Below, piece by piece: positions 27,119 through 35,531 of a DNA stretch of 64,000 nt. Below the pieces are notes generated by a model. That model ran no database searches. It was given only the letters and a program-made list of their open reading frames with translations, and was not told where the DNA came from. The stretch lies in assembly GCA_964602985.1 (NCBI GenBank), contig CAZRTJ010000015.1:1-64000 (forward strand), read 5' to 3'. This stretch comes from CAYZJB01 sp964602985 (GTDB lineage: Bacteria > CLD3 > SB21). The first letter of the stretch is position 1, and every line of letters starts with the position of its first letter. Made by a program: the position numbers and the translations under genes.

Positions 27119-28180
27119 ATGAAATACCCCTCGCTGAAAACACCCATCACCCGGTACTACCTGCTGCACCTGTACACGGAGGCCCCGCTCCAGGACTGTC
27201 CGTACACGAATATTTTTGCCGCGTTCGCCCAAACGGAGTACTCGCAACTTTTGCTGACGGAATTGTCTGTGTTTCTTGAGCGGGAAATCAAGAAGACGCA
27301 GAAGGTCAACGGCAAATCGAAAATTCCGCTCCAGCAGTTTGAAACCGTCGAAACCCTGACGGTCGAACTGGATGCCAAATCGTACTTGGAATTCGTCGCG
27401 CTCGAGTACAAAGAACTTCCGCGCGATCTGGTGCTGGCGGATCTCTCCGATGAACTCATCGAGTGTTTTGAGATGGTCTATCTGTTCCTGAAGGGCGCGA
27501 TTTTCCCGGGCATTCACAAACTCGAGATGCTGATCGATAACGGCGTTCCGGCCATGGTGCCGATCCGGGAAATCCTGTCGCGCGTGCTGTCGGACAAATT
27601 GAAAATCAATATTCTGGCAGAATATCAGCTGATGAATTTTGATCGTCCGTCAGAAGACTTTGTCGATTTTAACTTGATCTGGTTCCTCGGCAAAATGGAC
27701 CTGCATACTGTGGAGAAATTCATGCAGGAGGAGCCGCTCGACGAAGGAGACGAGGAAGAACGAGAGCCTTGGAAATCGGATCCGGAAAAGGAATCGGAGG
27801 AACGCGCCGAAGCCGACCGCCAAATCCGAATCGAGCTGGAAGATGAATTGAAAAAATTCTACATCGATGAGTCGCGATATTTTACCCGAATCGTCGGCTT
27901 GCGCCATTCCGGTTTCAATATCGACGAGCTGAAGGAAAGCACGCGCGTGCTACTGATCCCCGAACCGGACAATCCGCATGATCCCAACGCCGTGGCGGTC
28001 CACATGTTTGACGGTCGCATGATCGGCTATCTCAAACGCGAATTGGCCGGGCTGATGCAGCCGGAAATCAACAAAGGCATCATGTACAAAGCGACAATTG
28101 CCAAAGTGTTGCCGGAAGTGTCCGACACCAACTGCCAAATCAGCCTGCTGATCGAGAAAATTACGTATCATTTTAATTGA
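27119..28180 (+). CDS. HIRAN-domain protein
   Basis: 353 aa. The N-terminal two thirds are helical and acidic with no recognised domain; a very acidic linker (EEPLDEGDEEEREP) follows. The C-terminal ~90 residues form a HIRAN domain (RIVGLRHSGFN, then LIPEPDNPHDPNAVAVH and IGYLKRELA), a module associated with binding DNA ends or stalled-fork structures. The ATG at 27119 is preceded by AGGGAGG at 6-nt spacing. Lies 45 bp after the EF-G-like gene and directly before the origin region. Confidence 0.75.
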   Translation: MKYPSLKTPITRYYLLHLYTEAPLQDCPYTNIFAAFAQTEYSQLLLTELSVFLEREIKKTQKVNGKSKIPLQQFETVETLTVELDAKSYLEFVALEYKELPRDLVLADLSDELIECFEMVYLFLKGAIFPGIHKLEMLIDNGVPAMVPIREILSRVLSDKLKINILAEYQLMNFDRPSEDFVDFNLIWFLGKMDLHTVEKFMQEEPLDEGDEEEREPWKSDPEKESEERAEADRQIRIELEDELKKFYIDESRYFTRIVGLRHSGFNIDELKESTRVLLIPEPDNPHDPNAVAVHMFDGRMIGYLKRELAGLMQPEINKGIMYKATIAKVLPEVSDTNCQISLLIEKITYHFN

Positions 28181-28321
28181 TCCCGGCACACTCGAAGGAA
28201 AATGCGTTCCGGACATCGTGGACAAAAGCGGGATAACAGGGCGAAAAGAAAAAAACTTCGCAAGTAACGATTTGGAAAACCGATGGTTGCAAAAATGTTG
28301 TTAGACAGACGGGAAATCGGC

Positions 28322-28349
28322 TTGACAAACCGAGGCGCTTTTGTAAATT
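28322..28349 (+). promoter_or_regulatory. dnaA: Candidate dnaA promoter
   Basis: TTGACA (28322-28327), 16 bp, TAAATT (28344-28349). The predicted start (~28356) lies just before DnaA boxes at 28379 and 28397, so DnaA could autoregulate. The leader would be long (about 300 nt), so a nearer promoter may also exist. Confidence 0.4.
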
Positions 28350-28378
28350 AATCAAGCTTTTTGAAAAGTCGGTTCGGC

Positions 28379-28387
28379 TGTGGATAA
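28379..28387 (-). other. DnaA box 1
   Basis: TGTGGATAA on the plus strand is an exact complement of the consensus TTATCCACA. Confidence 0.7.
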
Positions 28388-28396
28388 ATTGTTAAG

Positions 28397-28405
28397 TGTG
28401 GATAA
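28397..28405 (-). other. DnaA box 2
   Basis: Second exact TTATCCACA (minus strand), 18 bp from the first, start to start. Confidence 0.7.
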
Positions 28406-28589
28406 CTTGTTGTGATGTGAATGAAAGTTTTCTTCTCCTTCCGTTTTTCTTATTTCCATGGTATTGCGCGGGAGACCGCGGGTAAGTAGTTTGAAAAACA
28501 AAGGTTACCGCTGCAGCGGGGCGATCCGGACGGCGCATGGACAGTTCGGAATGTGGTTTTGTTTTCTTATGGGTCGGCGGTTTTGAGAT

Positions 28590-28598
28590 TGTGGATAA
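28590..28598 (-). other. DnaA box 3
   Basis: Third exact TTATCCACA (minus strand), 63 bp before the dnaA ATG and next to an AT-rich segment. Confidence 0.7.
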
Positions 28599-28660
28599 TT
28601 TGATCAATAGTAATCGATAATAAGTTTTAGTTATTAATAGACAGACTTCGGGGACAGCGA

Positions 28661-30082
28661 ATGGTTGAACAGGATAACTATTTCGTCGTGGACTCATCGG
28701 GGGACCAACCCAACGAGGCCAAGCGGATTTGGGACGAATGCACCGACATTATCCGCTCGCAGATCCCCGGACCCTCCTTCCGAACATGGTTCAACCCCAT
28801 CGAGCCGTTGCGTCTGGAGGATCAGACCCTGCAGTTGTCCATCCCCAATCAGTTTTTCATCGAGTGGCTGGAGGGTCGGTACAGCGATTTGATCCGTTCC
28901 GCACTTTTGACTGTGGCGGGACCGGATGTGCGTCTCCAGTATCTGGTGAAAGATCAGACACAGCAGGAATCGACACAGACGGATGTTCTGACGCTGCATA
29001 AGGTCAGCCTGAACGCTCCTCCGGTGGGCGACAGTGGGCATGCCAAATTCGAAAGCCTGCTCAACAGCCGGTACACGTTTGACAATTTTATCGAGGGCAA
29101 CGGCAACAAATTTGCAAAAGCCGCCGCATTGGCGGTCTCCGAAAAACCGGGGAAGACCTCGTTCAATCCCCTGGTCATATACGGCGGCGCGGGTCTCGGC
29201 AAGACGCACTTGATCCAAGCCATCGGGAATTACGTCAAAGAAAACCATCCTGAGAAAAAAATCGCCTACGTGACCAGCGAGACATTCACCAACGACTTCG
29301 TGGTCGCCATTCGAAACGACAAGATCCAGGAGTTCAGCCGGCTGTACCGTAATTTCGATGTGCTGATGGTCGACGATATCCAATTCTTCGCTGACAAAGG
29401 CAAAACGCAGGAAGAATTCTTCCACACGTTCAACACCCTGCACCAGATGGGAAAACAAATCGTGTTGACGTCGGACCGGCCGCCGAAGGAACTCAAACAC
29501 GTCGAAGAGCGACTCATCTCGCGATTCCAATGGGGACTTGTGACGGATGTCCAGCCTCCCGATCTGGAAACCCGAATCGCCATTCTGCAGAAACGCAGCG
29601 AAGAGGACAATGTCTATCTGCCGCAGGACGTGTGCGAATTCGTCGCCATGAACATCACCTCCAATATCCGCGAACTCGAAGGCGCGTTGATCAAACTCCT
29701 GGCGTTTGCTTCGATCACCAACAGCGAACTGACGTTGGATCTGGCCAAATCGGTTTTGAAAGATACGATCGCGATCAAGAAGAAGAATCTCTCCATCGAG
29801 ATGATTCAAAAGACAGTCGCCTCGTATTACAATCTGCCCGAGGACATGCTGCGCGCCAAGACGCGAAAGAAAGAAATCGTGGAGGCAAGGCAGATCTGCA
29901 TGTACATGATCAAAGAAATTCTCGGCAGTTCGCTTAAGACCATCGGTCTGCACTTCGGAGGCCGCGATCATTCGACCGTCATTTATGCCTGCAAGATGGT
30001 CGAAGACTGGATGGCGTCCAATCCCAAGATCAAAGACGACGTCGAGATCATCAAGCGTAAGATCGAACTCGCCGGATACTGA
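28661..30082 (+). CDS. dnaA: Chromosomal replication initiator DnaA
   Basis: 473 aa, standard length. Domain I about residues 1-85 (SFRTWFNPIEPL), a variable linker, then the AAA+ domain III with Walker A GGAGLGKTH, Walker B LMVDDIQFF, sensor SDRPPKEL and FQWGLVTD, and domain IV with the DnaA-box signature GGRDHSTVIYACK. Binds the TTATCCACA boxes just upstream to open oriC, and probably regulates its own transcription. No dnaN/recF follows; a protease gene does. Confidence 0.97.
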   Translation: MVEQDNYFVVDSSGDQPNEAKRIWDECTDIIRSQIPGPSFRTWFNPIEPLRLEDQTLQLSIPNQFFIEWLEGRYSDLIRSALLTVAGPDVRLQYLVKDQTQQESTQTDVLTLHKVSLNAPPVGDSGHAKFESLLNSRYTFDNFIEGNGNKFAKAAALAVSEKPGKTSFNPLVIYGGAGLGKTHLIQAIGNYVKENHPEKKIAYVTSETFTNDFVVAIRNDKIQEFSRLYRNFDVLMVDDIQFFADKGKTQEEFFHTFNTLHQMGKQIVLTSDRPPKELKHVEERLISRFQWGLVTDVQPPDLETRIAILQKRSEEDNVYLPQDVCEFVAMNITSNIRELEGALIKLLAFASITNSELTLDLAKSVLKDTIAIKKKNLSIEMIQKTVASYYNLPEDMLRAKTRKKEIVEARQICMYMIKEILGSSLKTIGLHFGGRDHSTVIYACKMVEDWMASNPKIKDDVEIIKRKIELAGY

Positions 30083-30196
30083 TCTCCGACTCCCACCGTT
30101 CCGTTTTTCCATACTTTGTTGCAAAACGGGTCTGCGACCGGATCGCTGTAGCAAATCCGTAATTTTGCGTGTTTTGTAGTATATCAGACGACCTGC

Positions 30197-30225
30197 TTGA
30201 CTTGGCTCACCTGTTTGGGTAAGAT
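30197..30225 (+). promoter_or_regulatory. Sigma-70 promoter of the subtilase gene
   Basis: TTGACT (30197-30202), 17 bp, TAAGAT (30220-30225). Predicted start about 30232 with a ~70-nt leader. GATGCGG (30224-30230) can pair with CCGCATC (30241-30247), while CCGCA (30241-30245) can instead pair with TGCGG (30249-30253). Confidence 0.55.
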
Positions 30226-30301
30226 GCGGCGTCTCATCTACCGCATCCTGCGGAGACAGTAAACAACCCGTCTTCCAAAGTCCAACAAAGGAGAATACCC
30301 A

Positions 30302-31426
30302 ATGGACTTGAAAAAACAATGGCTCACAGCCATGGCATGCGTCCTATCTATTGGCATGCTGATAAGCGGTTGCGACAAATCAGCCGTCGAGGAGCAGGAG
30401 TTGGCCGCATCGGGCACACCGATCGAAGGCCAGTACATCATCGTGCTCCACAAGACTCTCTCCAAATCCAGCGCGGCCGTCGCTGCGGATATGGCCGCGA
30501 CGTACGGTTTGGAAAGTGAGAGATTGTATGAAACCGCGCTGAAGGGATTCAGCGCCCGTATTCCGGCCGACCAGGTGGATGCCGTGCGTCGCGATTCCCG
30601 CGTGCGGTACATCGAGCAGGATCGTGTGATTGCGTTGGGCAAGGGCAAGCCCGGCGGTGGTGGCGGCGCAGCGCAAGTGACCCCCTGGGGAATTACTCGC
30701 GTGGGCGGATCGGCCAGCGGTGCCGGCAAGCGCGCATGGATCATCGACACCGGTATCGATCTCGACCATCCGGATCTGAATGTCGATGTGTCAAGAAGTG
30801 TATCTTTTATTTCCAACGAAACGGCCGATGATCAGAACGGACATGGAACGCACGTCGCCGGCACGGTTGCGGCGATTGACAATAGCCGCGATGTGGTCGG
30901 TGTGGCCGCCGGAGCGACGGTGGTCGCCGTCAAAGTGTTGAACCGACGCGGAAGCGGATCGTACTCCGGTGTGATCGCAGGCGTCGACTATGTCGCCGCG
31001 AATGGCGCCAACGGAGACGCCGCCAATATGAGTCTGGGTGGACCGGTTTCGCAAGCGCTGGACGACGCCGTGAGCGCCGCCGCAGCGACGGGAGTCAAAT
31101 TTGCCCTTGCCGCCGGTAACGAAAGCGATGACGCGAATAATCACTCACCGGGACGCACCAACGGCGCAAATATCTACACAGTCTCGGCGATCAATTCCAG
31201 CAACGTGTTTGCATCGTTCTCCAATTATGGTAACCCGCCGGTCGATTGGGCCGCGCCGGGAGTGAGCATCCTTTCCTTGTGGAAGGGCGGCGGCACCAAC
31301 ACCATCAGCGGTACCAGCATGGCGACCCCGCACGTGTGCGGCCTTCTCCTGCTGGGTGCGATCCACGCAGACGGCAATGCGTCCGGAGATCCGGATGGCA
31401 ATCCCGATCCGATCGCGCATCGATAG
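30302..31426 (+). CDS. Subtilisin-like serine protease lipoprotein (S8 family)
   Basis: 374 aa. Type II signal peptide with lipobox LISGC (Cys24), an inhibitor-I9 propeptide (about residues 42-110, GQYIIVLH to RYIEQDRV), a Gly-rich linker, then the S8 domain with catalytic Asp149 (IIDTGIDLDHPD), His181 (NGHGTHVAG) and Ser339 (SGTSMATPH). A surface- or periplasm-facing, self-maturing protease. Strong AAAGGAG site 8 nt before the ATG, own promoter and a strong terminator, so it is a monocistronic unit. Confidence 0.93.
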   Translation: MDLKKQWLTAMACVLSIGMLISGCDKSAVEEQELAASGTPIEGQYIIVLHKTLSKSSAAVAADMAATYGLESERLYETALKGFSARIPADQVDAVRRDSRVRYIEQDRVIALGKGKPGGGGGAAQVTPWGITRVGGSASGAGKRAWIIDTGIDLDHPDLNVDVSRSVSFISNETADDQNGHGTHVAGTVAAIDNSRDVVGVAAGATVVAVKVLNRRGSGSYSGVIAGVDYVAANGANGDAANMSLGGPVSQALDDAVSAAAATGVKFALAAGNESDDANNHSPGRTNGANIYTVSAINSSNVFASFSNYGNPPVDWAAPGVSILSLWKGGGTNTISGTSMATPHVCGLLLLGAIHADGNASGDPDGNPDPIAHR

Positions 31427-31448
31427 CTCATTGATTTTGTGATACCAC

Positions 31449-31474
31449 AAAAGGCCGCCACCAGGCGGCCTTTT
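31449..31474. terminator. Strong bidirectional intrinsic terminator
   Basis: AAAAGGCCGCC (31449-31459), loop ACCA, GGCGGCCTTTT (31464-31474): an 11-bp perfect stem with A- and T-tracts on either side, so it can stop the protease transcript and also minus-strand transcripts from the peptide island ending at 31593. Confidence 0.9.
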
Positions 31475-31592
31475 GTATTTCTATCCCCCGGTATATTAGG
31501 GAATGACGTCTCGCTTGCGATGGGTGAGACATCCTATGAACTAGGTGTGGAGAGACTGTGTAGTTACCGAAAACACGGCAGTACAAATGATC

Positions 31593-32327
31593 TCAAACAC
31601 AACGTAGGGTTGAGACGCGACCCGTCACACCCAGCATAGTATTGATTGCTTCCCTACTCAAATTACCTTTGGCGTTCCACGCAATAACCCTTCCACGTTC
31701 AAGAACGAGGATCGAGTCGACAATACTATAGAGTTCCTCGATGTTGTGCGAACTGATCAAGAACGCCGCACGGAATTCCGATCGAAAGAAGTCTATTAAC
31801 TCAATAAGTTGGCTCTTTGAACGGGGATCTAGATGCGCGAACGGCTCATCCCAAATAACAAGTTTGGGACGATGGATAAGTGATCCAATCAATCCAACTT
31901 TCACAAAGTTGCCCTGTGACAGATCTCGAATAAGCTGCGATTCCCGATATTCAATCTCGAGTATTCCTAGAAATTTGTCTATTAGACATGTAGTTATCTT
32001 CTTGTCCAAAGCGTGGACACGTTGAAGCCACATGAAGTATTCCTCAACGGTCATATAATTCAGGAGAAAAGTTTCATCTAAGAAAGCCCCAATCCTACGT
32101 TTTATTGAAATTTCATTTGACTCCCATGTCGTTTCCAGTACCTCAATGTCCCCACTTGCTCTTTTTAAAAAGTCCAGTATCGTCAGTAAGAGTGTCGTTT
32201 TGCCAGACCCGTTGTTTCCAACAAGGCCCAAGATTTCCGATTGATGTAAGCTAAACTCTTCTACCACCAGACTAAATACCACTCCACGGTGTACCTTCAG
32301 ATCTCTAACAGCGAGTATTCTTGGCAT
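31593..32327 (-). CDS. ABC transporter ATP-binding protein (peptide island, likely self-protection/export)
   Basis: 244 aa nucleotide-binding subunit. Walker A GNNGSGKTT, degenerate signature LSQGN (usual LSGGQ), Walker B KLVIWDEP, H-loop ISSHNIEEL. Best partner is the multi-pass permease encoded two genes upstream. The start at 32327 has AAAGGA 9 nt before it; an in-frame ATG at 32345 would overlap the TlpA-like gene stop as ATGA and is a real alternative. Such ATPase-permease pairs beside bacteriocin genes commonly give producer immunity; here that is inference. Confidence 0.85.
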   Translation of the reverse strand: MPRILAVRDLKVHRGVVFSLVVEEFSLHQSEILGLVGNNGSGKTTLLLTILDFLKRASGDIEVLETTWESNEISIKRRIGAFLDETFLLNYMTVEEYFMWLQRVHALDKKITTCLIDKFLGILEIEYRESQLIRDLSQGNFVKVGLIGSLIHRPKLVIWDEPFAHLDPRSKSQLIELIDFFRSEFRAAFLISSHNIEELYSIVDSILVLERGRVIAWNAKGNLSREAINTMLGVTGRVSTLRCV

Positions 32328-32341
32328 CTTCTTCAGTCCTT

Positions 32342-32887
32342 TCATTCAAATTTGTATCCGCTTCCCTCGTTGGCGGAGGAGACCGAGATGTCTCGTAGGG
32401 ATCTTAAGAACACATCACCGTACATGGCAAAACCGCGGTGCTTATAAACAATTCTTCCCGTTGCGTCGATAACGAAAGTCGTTGGTAAACCTTCAGGACG
32501 CAAGATAAGTGGTGGTCGCTCATCAAAAAGATACACCGGAATATCCAAGTCATTTTCCTTCATAAAATCCTGAACGACTTCAGGTTTCTCAGATGTGACT
32601 AACACAAACCTGACATTGCTCGTCTTCAAAGAATCGTACATTCTTTGAATAGCGGGCAGTTCCAAGATACAAGGGCCACACCAAGTTGCCCAAAAATTCA
32701 AAAAGACCACCTTACCGCGAAACGCCCCAAAATCTACGCGTTCGCCGGCAAGGGACTTCATGCTCCAATCATAACTAATGGCTCCGAAGTCCTGTTGTTC
32801 TTGAAGCTCAGGCCGGAATTTCTTTTGTAAGCGCTCACAGCCAAAAACAAGCAGAACGAACAAGAGACTAGACAGATAAGACTTCAA
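32342..32887 (-). CDS. TlpA/ResA-like thioredoxin-fold lipoprotein
   Basis: About 181 aa. With a TTG start at 32887 (GGAG 8 nt upstream) it has a lipoprotein signal MKSYLSSLLFVLLVFGC (Cys17). The thioredoxin-like domain carries NFWATWCGPC (Cys70, Cys73) and the cis-Pro segment GLPTTFVID. ATGs at 32944/32935 would place a hydrophilic stretch before the signal and overlap the permease gene by more than 60 bp, so they are less likely. A periplasmic thiol oxidoreductase, probably acting on the cysteines of the island's peptide or on its machinery. Confidence 0.82.
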   Translation of the reverse strand: MKSYLSSLLFVLLVFGCERLQKKFRPELQEQQDFGAISYDWSMKSLAGERVDFGAFRGKVVFLNFWATWCGPCILELPAIQRMYDSLKTSNVRFVLVTSEKPEVVQDFMKENDLDIPVYLFDERPPLILRPEGLPTTFVIDATGRIVYKHRGFAMYGDVFLRSLRDISVSSANEGSGYKFE

Positions 32888-34217
32888 GGTTCCAGCTCCA
32901 GCTCCGATGTAACCATCGTGTGTACATCCTTTCATAGGTGACATAAAGCCGACGCTCCGCTAACAAGGCTAGACCGAGCATCGCCAGACAGATAATAACC
33001 TCCCAGATATCGACCTTAATCGCAGGTCCTAACAGACAAAATGTTATTTCTAACAACCCCAAGATCCCTACCAGCAGAGAAAGTTTGACCGGCCGTCTAA
33101 ATGAATTGTAATTAAAAATGCTGCCGTCCAAGTCAATACTCTTGTAGCTATGTAATGAAACGAGGAGAACAAGGTGCGGCAAAAAGACAACGTTAATTGC
33201 TACCACAATCACCAACGGCGGCAATGTGGTCACGAAAGTCATGTAGAACGACGCCACAAGATTGAAAGATAGGACTATTCGCCTTAACAACGTTAGTTTT
33301 GATGTTACGTAATCTTTGGTTGAGTATGGAGAAACCCGCAGCACTCCAAGAGAAGTATAATCCGCACTGAAATAGTACTGAAAGAACTCCCCGAGAGTAA
33401 GGCACATCATCATGTTCATTCCGAGAATAGCAACTGCCATCTTAGCCCCAGCCAGTGTCATGACTGTCAGTAGCAATACTTGAAGAGACCAACCAATAAT
33501 GAACTGCTGTCTACTCTTTCGGTGACGAAAGAGCAACAAGAACTCCTTCAGAACCAACGGATCCTTCCAAATCCGACTTAATCCGGTCCAGCCACAGTGT
33601 GGCGAATTACGCAAGAATGTGACTTGATTGACAGTTTTGGTCAAGAGAGTTAGGTTCAATATCGTAACACTCAGAAACAGCGGCAACGCGATTTCATTCA
33701 TGAGTCCGCCAAAAGCCAAAGCGGGGATTACTAGCAAGAGAATGCCACTGTATGAAAGAAGATCCTTCAGCCCAGATACTCTACTGACTTTTGCAATCAT
33801 CATGCTTGTTATCAAACATGCCAGGGTTGCGTAGAAGCTTGCAATTCCGGCGCTGCCATTGAAGTCGAGAAATACTGCAGAATAGAAAAGTGCTAATAAG
33901 GCAATGGGTGTTATCGATGGCGTCAATATGGCAGCCATTACGGCGCTTAGAACCAGACGAAATTTTGATGTTGGAGCCAGCAGAAAGACGCTTTCTCGAT
34001 ACCACGGGAACTTGTAAAGATAAAGTACCATAATAAAGGCAATAGCCAGGGAGGCGGCTCCAAATCCTCCTGCATACAATCGCTTCATGTCCAGGTTCAG
34101 GAAATACCAAGGAAGCGCTGCGTAGGACATCACGCCAACCGATATTCCCATGATTCTGAGGAGACCCAAGAATCCTCTAAATCTCCCCCGTTGTAATATG
34201 AGCGCTCGAATATACAT
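32868..34217 (-). CDS. Multi-pass ABC-2-like permease of the peptide island
   Basis: 449 aa with roughly ten hydrophobic segments and no extracytoplasmic domain. No strict family motif recognised, but its size and its place next to a lone ATPase suggest an ABC exporter membrane subunit. The ATG at 34217 has AAGGA 7 nt upstream; a TTG at 34223 is possible. It is the first gene after the precursor peptide, separated from it by a strong hairpin (34246-34272). Codon use is AT-richer than in flanking chromosomal genes. Confidence 0.65.
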   Translation of the reverse strand: MYIRALILQRGRFRGFLGLLRIMGISVGVMSYAALPWYFLNLDMKRLYAGGFGAASLAIAFIMVLYLYKFPWYRESVFLLAPTSKFRLVLSAVMAAILTPSITPIALLALFYSAVFLDFNGSAGIASFYATLACLITSMMIAKVSRVSGLKDLLSYSGILLLVIPALAFGGLMNEIALPLFLSVTILNLTLLTKTVNQVTFLRNSPHCGWTGLSRIWKDPLVLKEFLLLFRHRKSRQQFIIGWSLQVLLLTVMTLAGAKMAVAILGMNMMMCLTLGEFFQYYFSADYTSLGVLRVSPYSTKDYVTSKLTLLRRIVLSFNLVASFYMTFVTTLPPLVIVVAINVVFLPHLVLLVSLHSYKSIDLDGSIFNYNSFRRPVKLSLLVGILGLLEITFCLLGPAIKVDIWEVIICLAMLGLALLAERRLYVTYERMYTRWLHRSWSWNLEVLSV

Positions 34218-34245
34218 GTGCAAATCCTTGACTGCGTATCAAGAG

Positions 34246-34272
34246 GCACGCGTGGCATAATGCCACGCGTGC
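34246..34272 (-). promoter_or_regulatory. Hairpin after the precursor gene (partial terminator or mRNA stabiliser)
   Basis: GCACGCGTGGCA (34246-34257), loop TAA, TGCCACGCGTGC (34261-34272): a perfect 12-bp GC-rich stem 16 bp past the precursor stop and before the permease gene. No U-tract follows on the minus strand, so it probably protects or attenuates rather than fully terminates; such elements typically raise precursor mRNA relative to downstream genes. Confidence 0.65.
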
Positions 34273-34288
34273 TTGAATGTGACTCAGA

Positions 34289-34537
34289 TTAACATGGTGA
34301 TGTCTGGCACCGAGGGTCGTTTCCCCAAAAAGAGTCAGGTAAAGGGTCCGGGCAATCGGCCAAAAATGCATAGCCCAGCCCAATCGTTATACTTCCGAAA
34401 AGCCCTGCCATGCCTCCAGCTGCTGCACTCAGCCCAACACCGAAGGCCCCGCATGCCACTCCGTCCCAATTGATACAGGACCAGCAGACATCACCGCCTT
34501 GGATAGCATCCATTTGCTCAAGCGTCATCTCCTTCAT
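34289..34537 (-). CDS. Double-glycine-leader bacteriocin-like precursor peptide with six cysteines
   Basis: 82 aa. Leader MKEMTLEQMDAIQGG (15 aa) matches the Lx(x)M...I-GG pattern cut by C39 peptidases. The predicted 67-aa core starts DVCWSC and has six Cys in all (C18, C21, then one each near GVAC, LADC and at DPRC and the C-terminal SPC), flanking a Gly/Ala-rich hydrophobic centre (AAAGGMAGLFG, ITIGLG) like pore-forming class II bacteriocins. Very strong GAAGGAG site 7 nt before the ATG. Thioredoxin-fold genes on both sides suggest disulfide formation. Target spectrum unknown; it resembles no precursor I can name. Confidence 0.82.
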   Translation of the reverse strand: MKEMTLEQMDAIQGGDVCWSCINWDGVACGAFGVGLSAAAGGMAGLFGSITIGLGYAFLADCPDPLPDSFWGNDPRCQTSPC

Positions 34538-34624
34538 TTGTTTTCTCCTTCAATTAGTTTAAACGAGTGCCCCTGCCGCTTGGGCGTTTGTTCTACGGCA
34601 ACTGTTTCCGCCAAATGATACTCC

Positions 34625-35119
34625 TTACAAGAGTTCTCGAATTCTTGCAAAGCTTACTTCTCCTCTAAATCTAGAAATCATCTTTCCTCCCTCAGAGAAA
34701 AAATATGTGGCTGGCGTTCCATTCTTCCCAAATATCTTTTCAAACTCGCGTCTATCGACGATTCCCCACTTAACGACAGCAGTGTCCTGCAGCCGTGTAT
34801 AGGCTCCCTTCACCTTCATGAACAAGTCGTCTTCATCACTCAGCAAAATCAGCTTCACCTCATTCATCTGGTCTATGTTAGCATCGAAGGATTCGAGCTG
34901 ACGCTTACAGTGACTGCATTCGCTGTGGAAAAGGCAGACGATGACCTTTAGACTATCATTACTCACGGTTTCGACTGCACCCGCACTGTTTCTAAAAGTA
35001 AGGTAGGGTATTCCGTCGCCGACGTGTATCCCTTCTGATCTTGTCGAGTTCATTACCCGCATATAGATCGTGGAGACAACAGTCGTCAAAAAAAGGACTA
35101 CGAGAACTTTCTTCAACAT
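34625..35119 (-). CDS. Membrane-anchored thioredoxin-like protein
   Basis: 164 aa. An N-terminal transmembrane anchor (KVLVVLFLTTVVSTIYM) precedes a redoxin domain with active site ECSHCK (Cys68, Cys71) and the cis-Pro segment NGTPATYFF. The CSHC pair differs from the CGPC of the other thioredoxin in the cluster, fitting a different redox potential. Starts 1 nt after the MauE-like gene; such pairs move electrons across the membrane. Likely role: oxidation or isomerisation of the peptide's disulfides (inference). Confidence 0.8.
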   Translation of the reverse strand: MLKKVLVVLFLTTVVSTIYMRVMNSTRSEGIHVGDGIPYLTFRNSAGAVETVSNDSLKVIVCLFHSECSHCKRQLESFDANIDQMNEVKLILLSDEDDLFMKVKGAYTRLQDTAVVKWGIVDRREFEKIFGKNGTPATYFFSEGGKMISRFRGEVSFARIRELL

Positions 35120-35120
35120 G

Positions 35121-35531
35121 TCAAGTGCTCTTCCCTGGTCTCAAGACAACGAGTGCGGACAACAAACTCGAATTTTTTAGAAAACTCCAAACAGGATGTA
35201 GGGCAAAGTCACCAAAACACCCACAGGTGGCTCGACCAGTGATTAGGAAAAGGAAGCTGACGATTGAGAAGACAGTAAATACCGAAACAATGAACGTGTA
35301 CATTATCATATTATCAATGAGTAAAATACCAAGTGCCAACGCTGTTTCCAGAATCATCAACAATACGACGACGGTTTCCGATGTGTCGTAAGATGTTCCA
35401 ATGACTTCAGCGATGATCACGATCGTTTCATTGGAAGAATAAACCTTGGCTGCCGCCGACAACAATAGTACAATCGAAACGACGTATCTTAAAAACCCAG
35501 CCAGCTTTTTACGTAGATGAATATTATCCAT
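35121..35531 (-). CDS. MauE/DoxX-like redox-associated membrane protein
   Basis: 136 aa with four predicted transmembrane helices and a conserved-looking RATCGCFGDF segment near the C-terminus, the Cys pair expected of MauE-type proteins. MauE relatives act with a thioredoxin-like partner (MauD) to form disulfides in periplasmic proteins; VKOR/DsbB-like function is analogous. The start at 35531 removes a hydrophilic upstream extension; it overlaps the preceding gene by 43 bp. Adjacent thioredoxin gene supports a redox pair. Confidence 0.75.
   Translation of the reverse strand: MDNIHLRKKLAGFLRYVVSIVLLLSAAAKVYSSNETIVIIAEVIGTSYDTSETVVVLLMILETALALGILLIDNMIMYTFIVSVFTVFSIVSFLFLITGRATCGCFGDFALHPVWSFLKNSSLLSALVVLRPGKST

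Larger units (their letters stand above)
28181..28660. other. Candidate replication origin (oriC) upstream of dnaA
   Basis: 480 bp without a gene. Three perfect DnaA boxes (TTATCCACA) are read on the minus strand, appearing as TGTGGATAA at 28379-28387, 28397-28405 and 28590-28598. An AT-rich stretch (about 28608-28640) next to the last box could serve as the unwinding element. A TTGACA-16-TAAATT promoter-like pair lies at 28322-28349. Position directly 5' of dnaA is the usual place for oriC. Confidence 0.75.
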
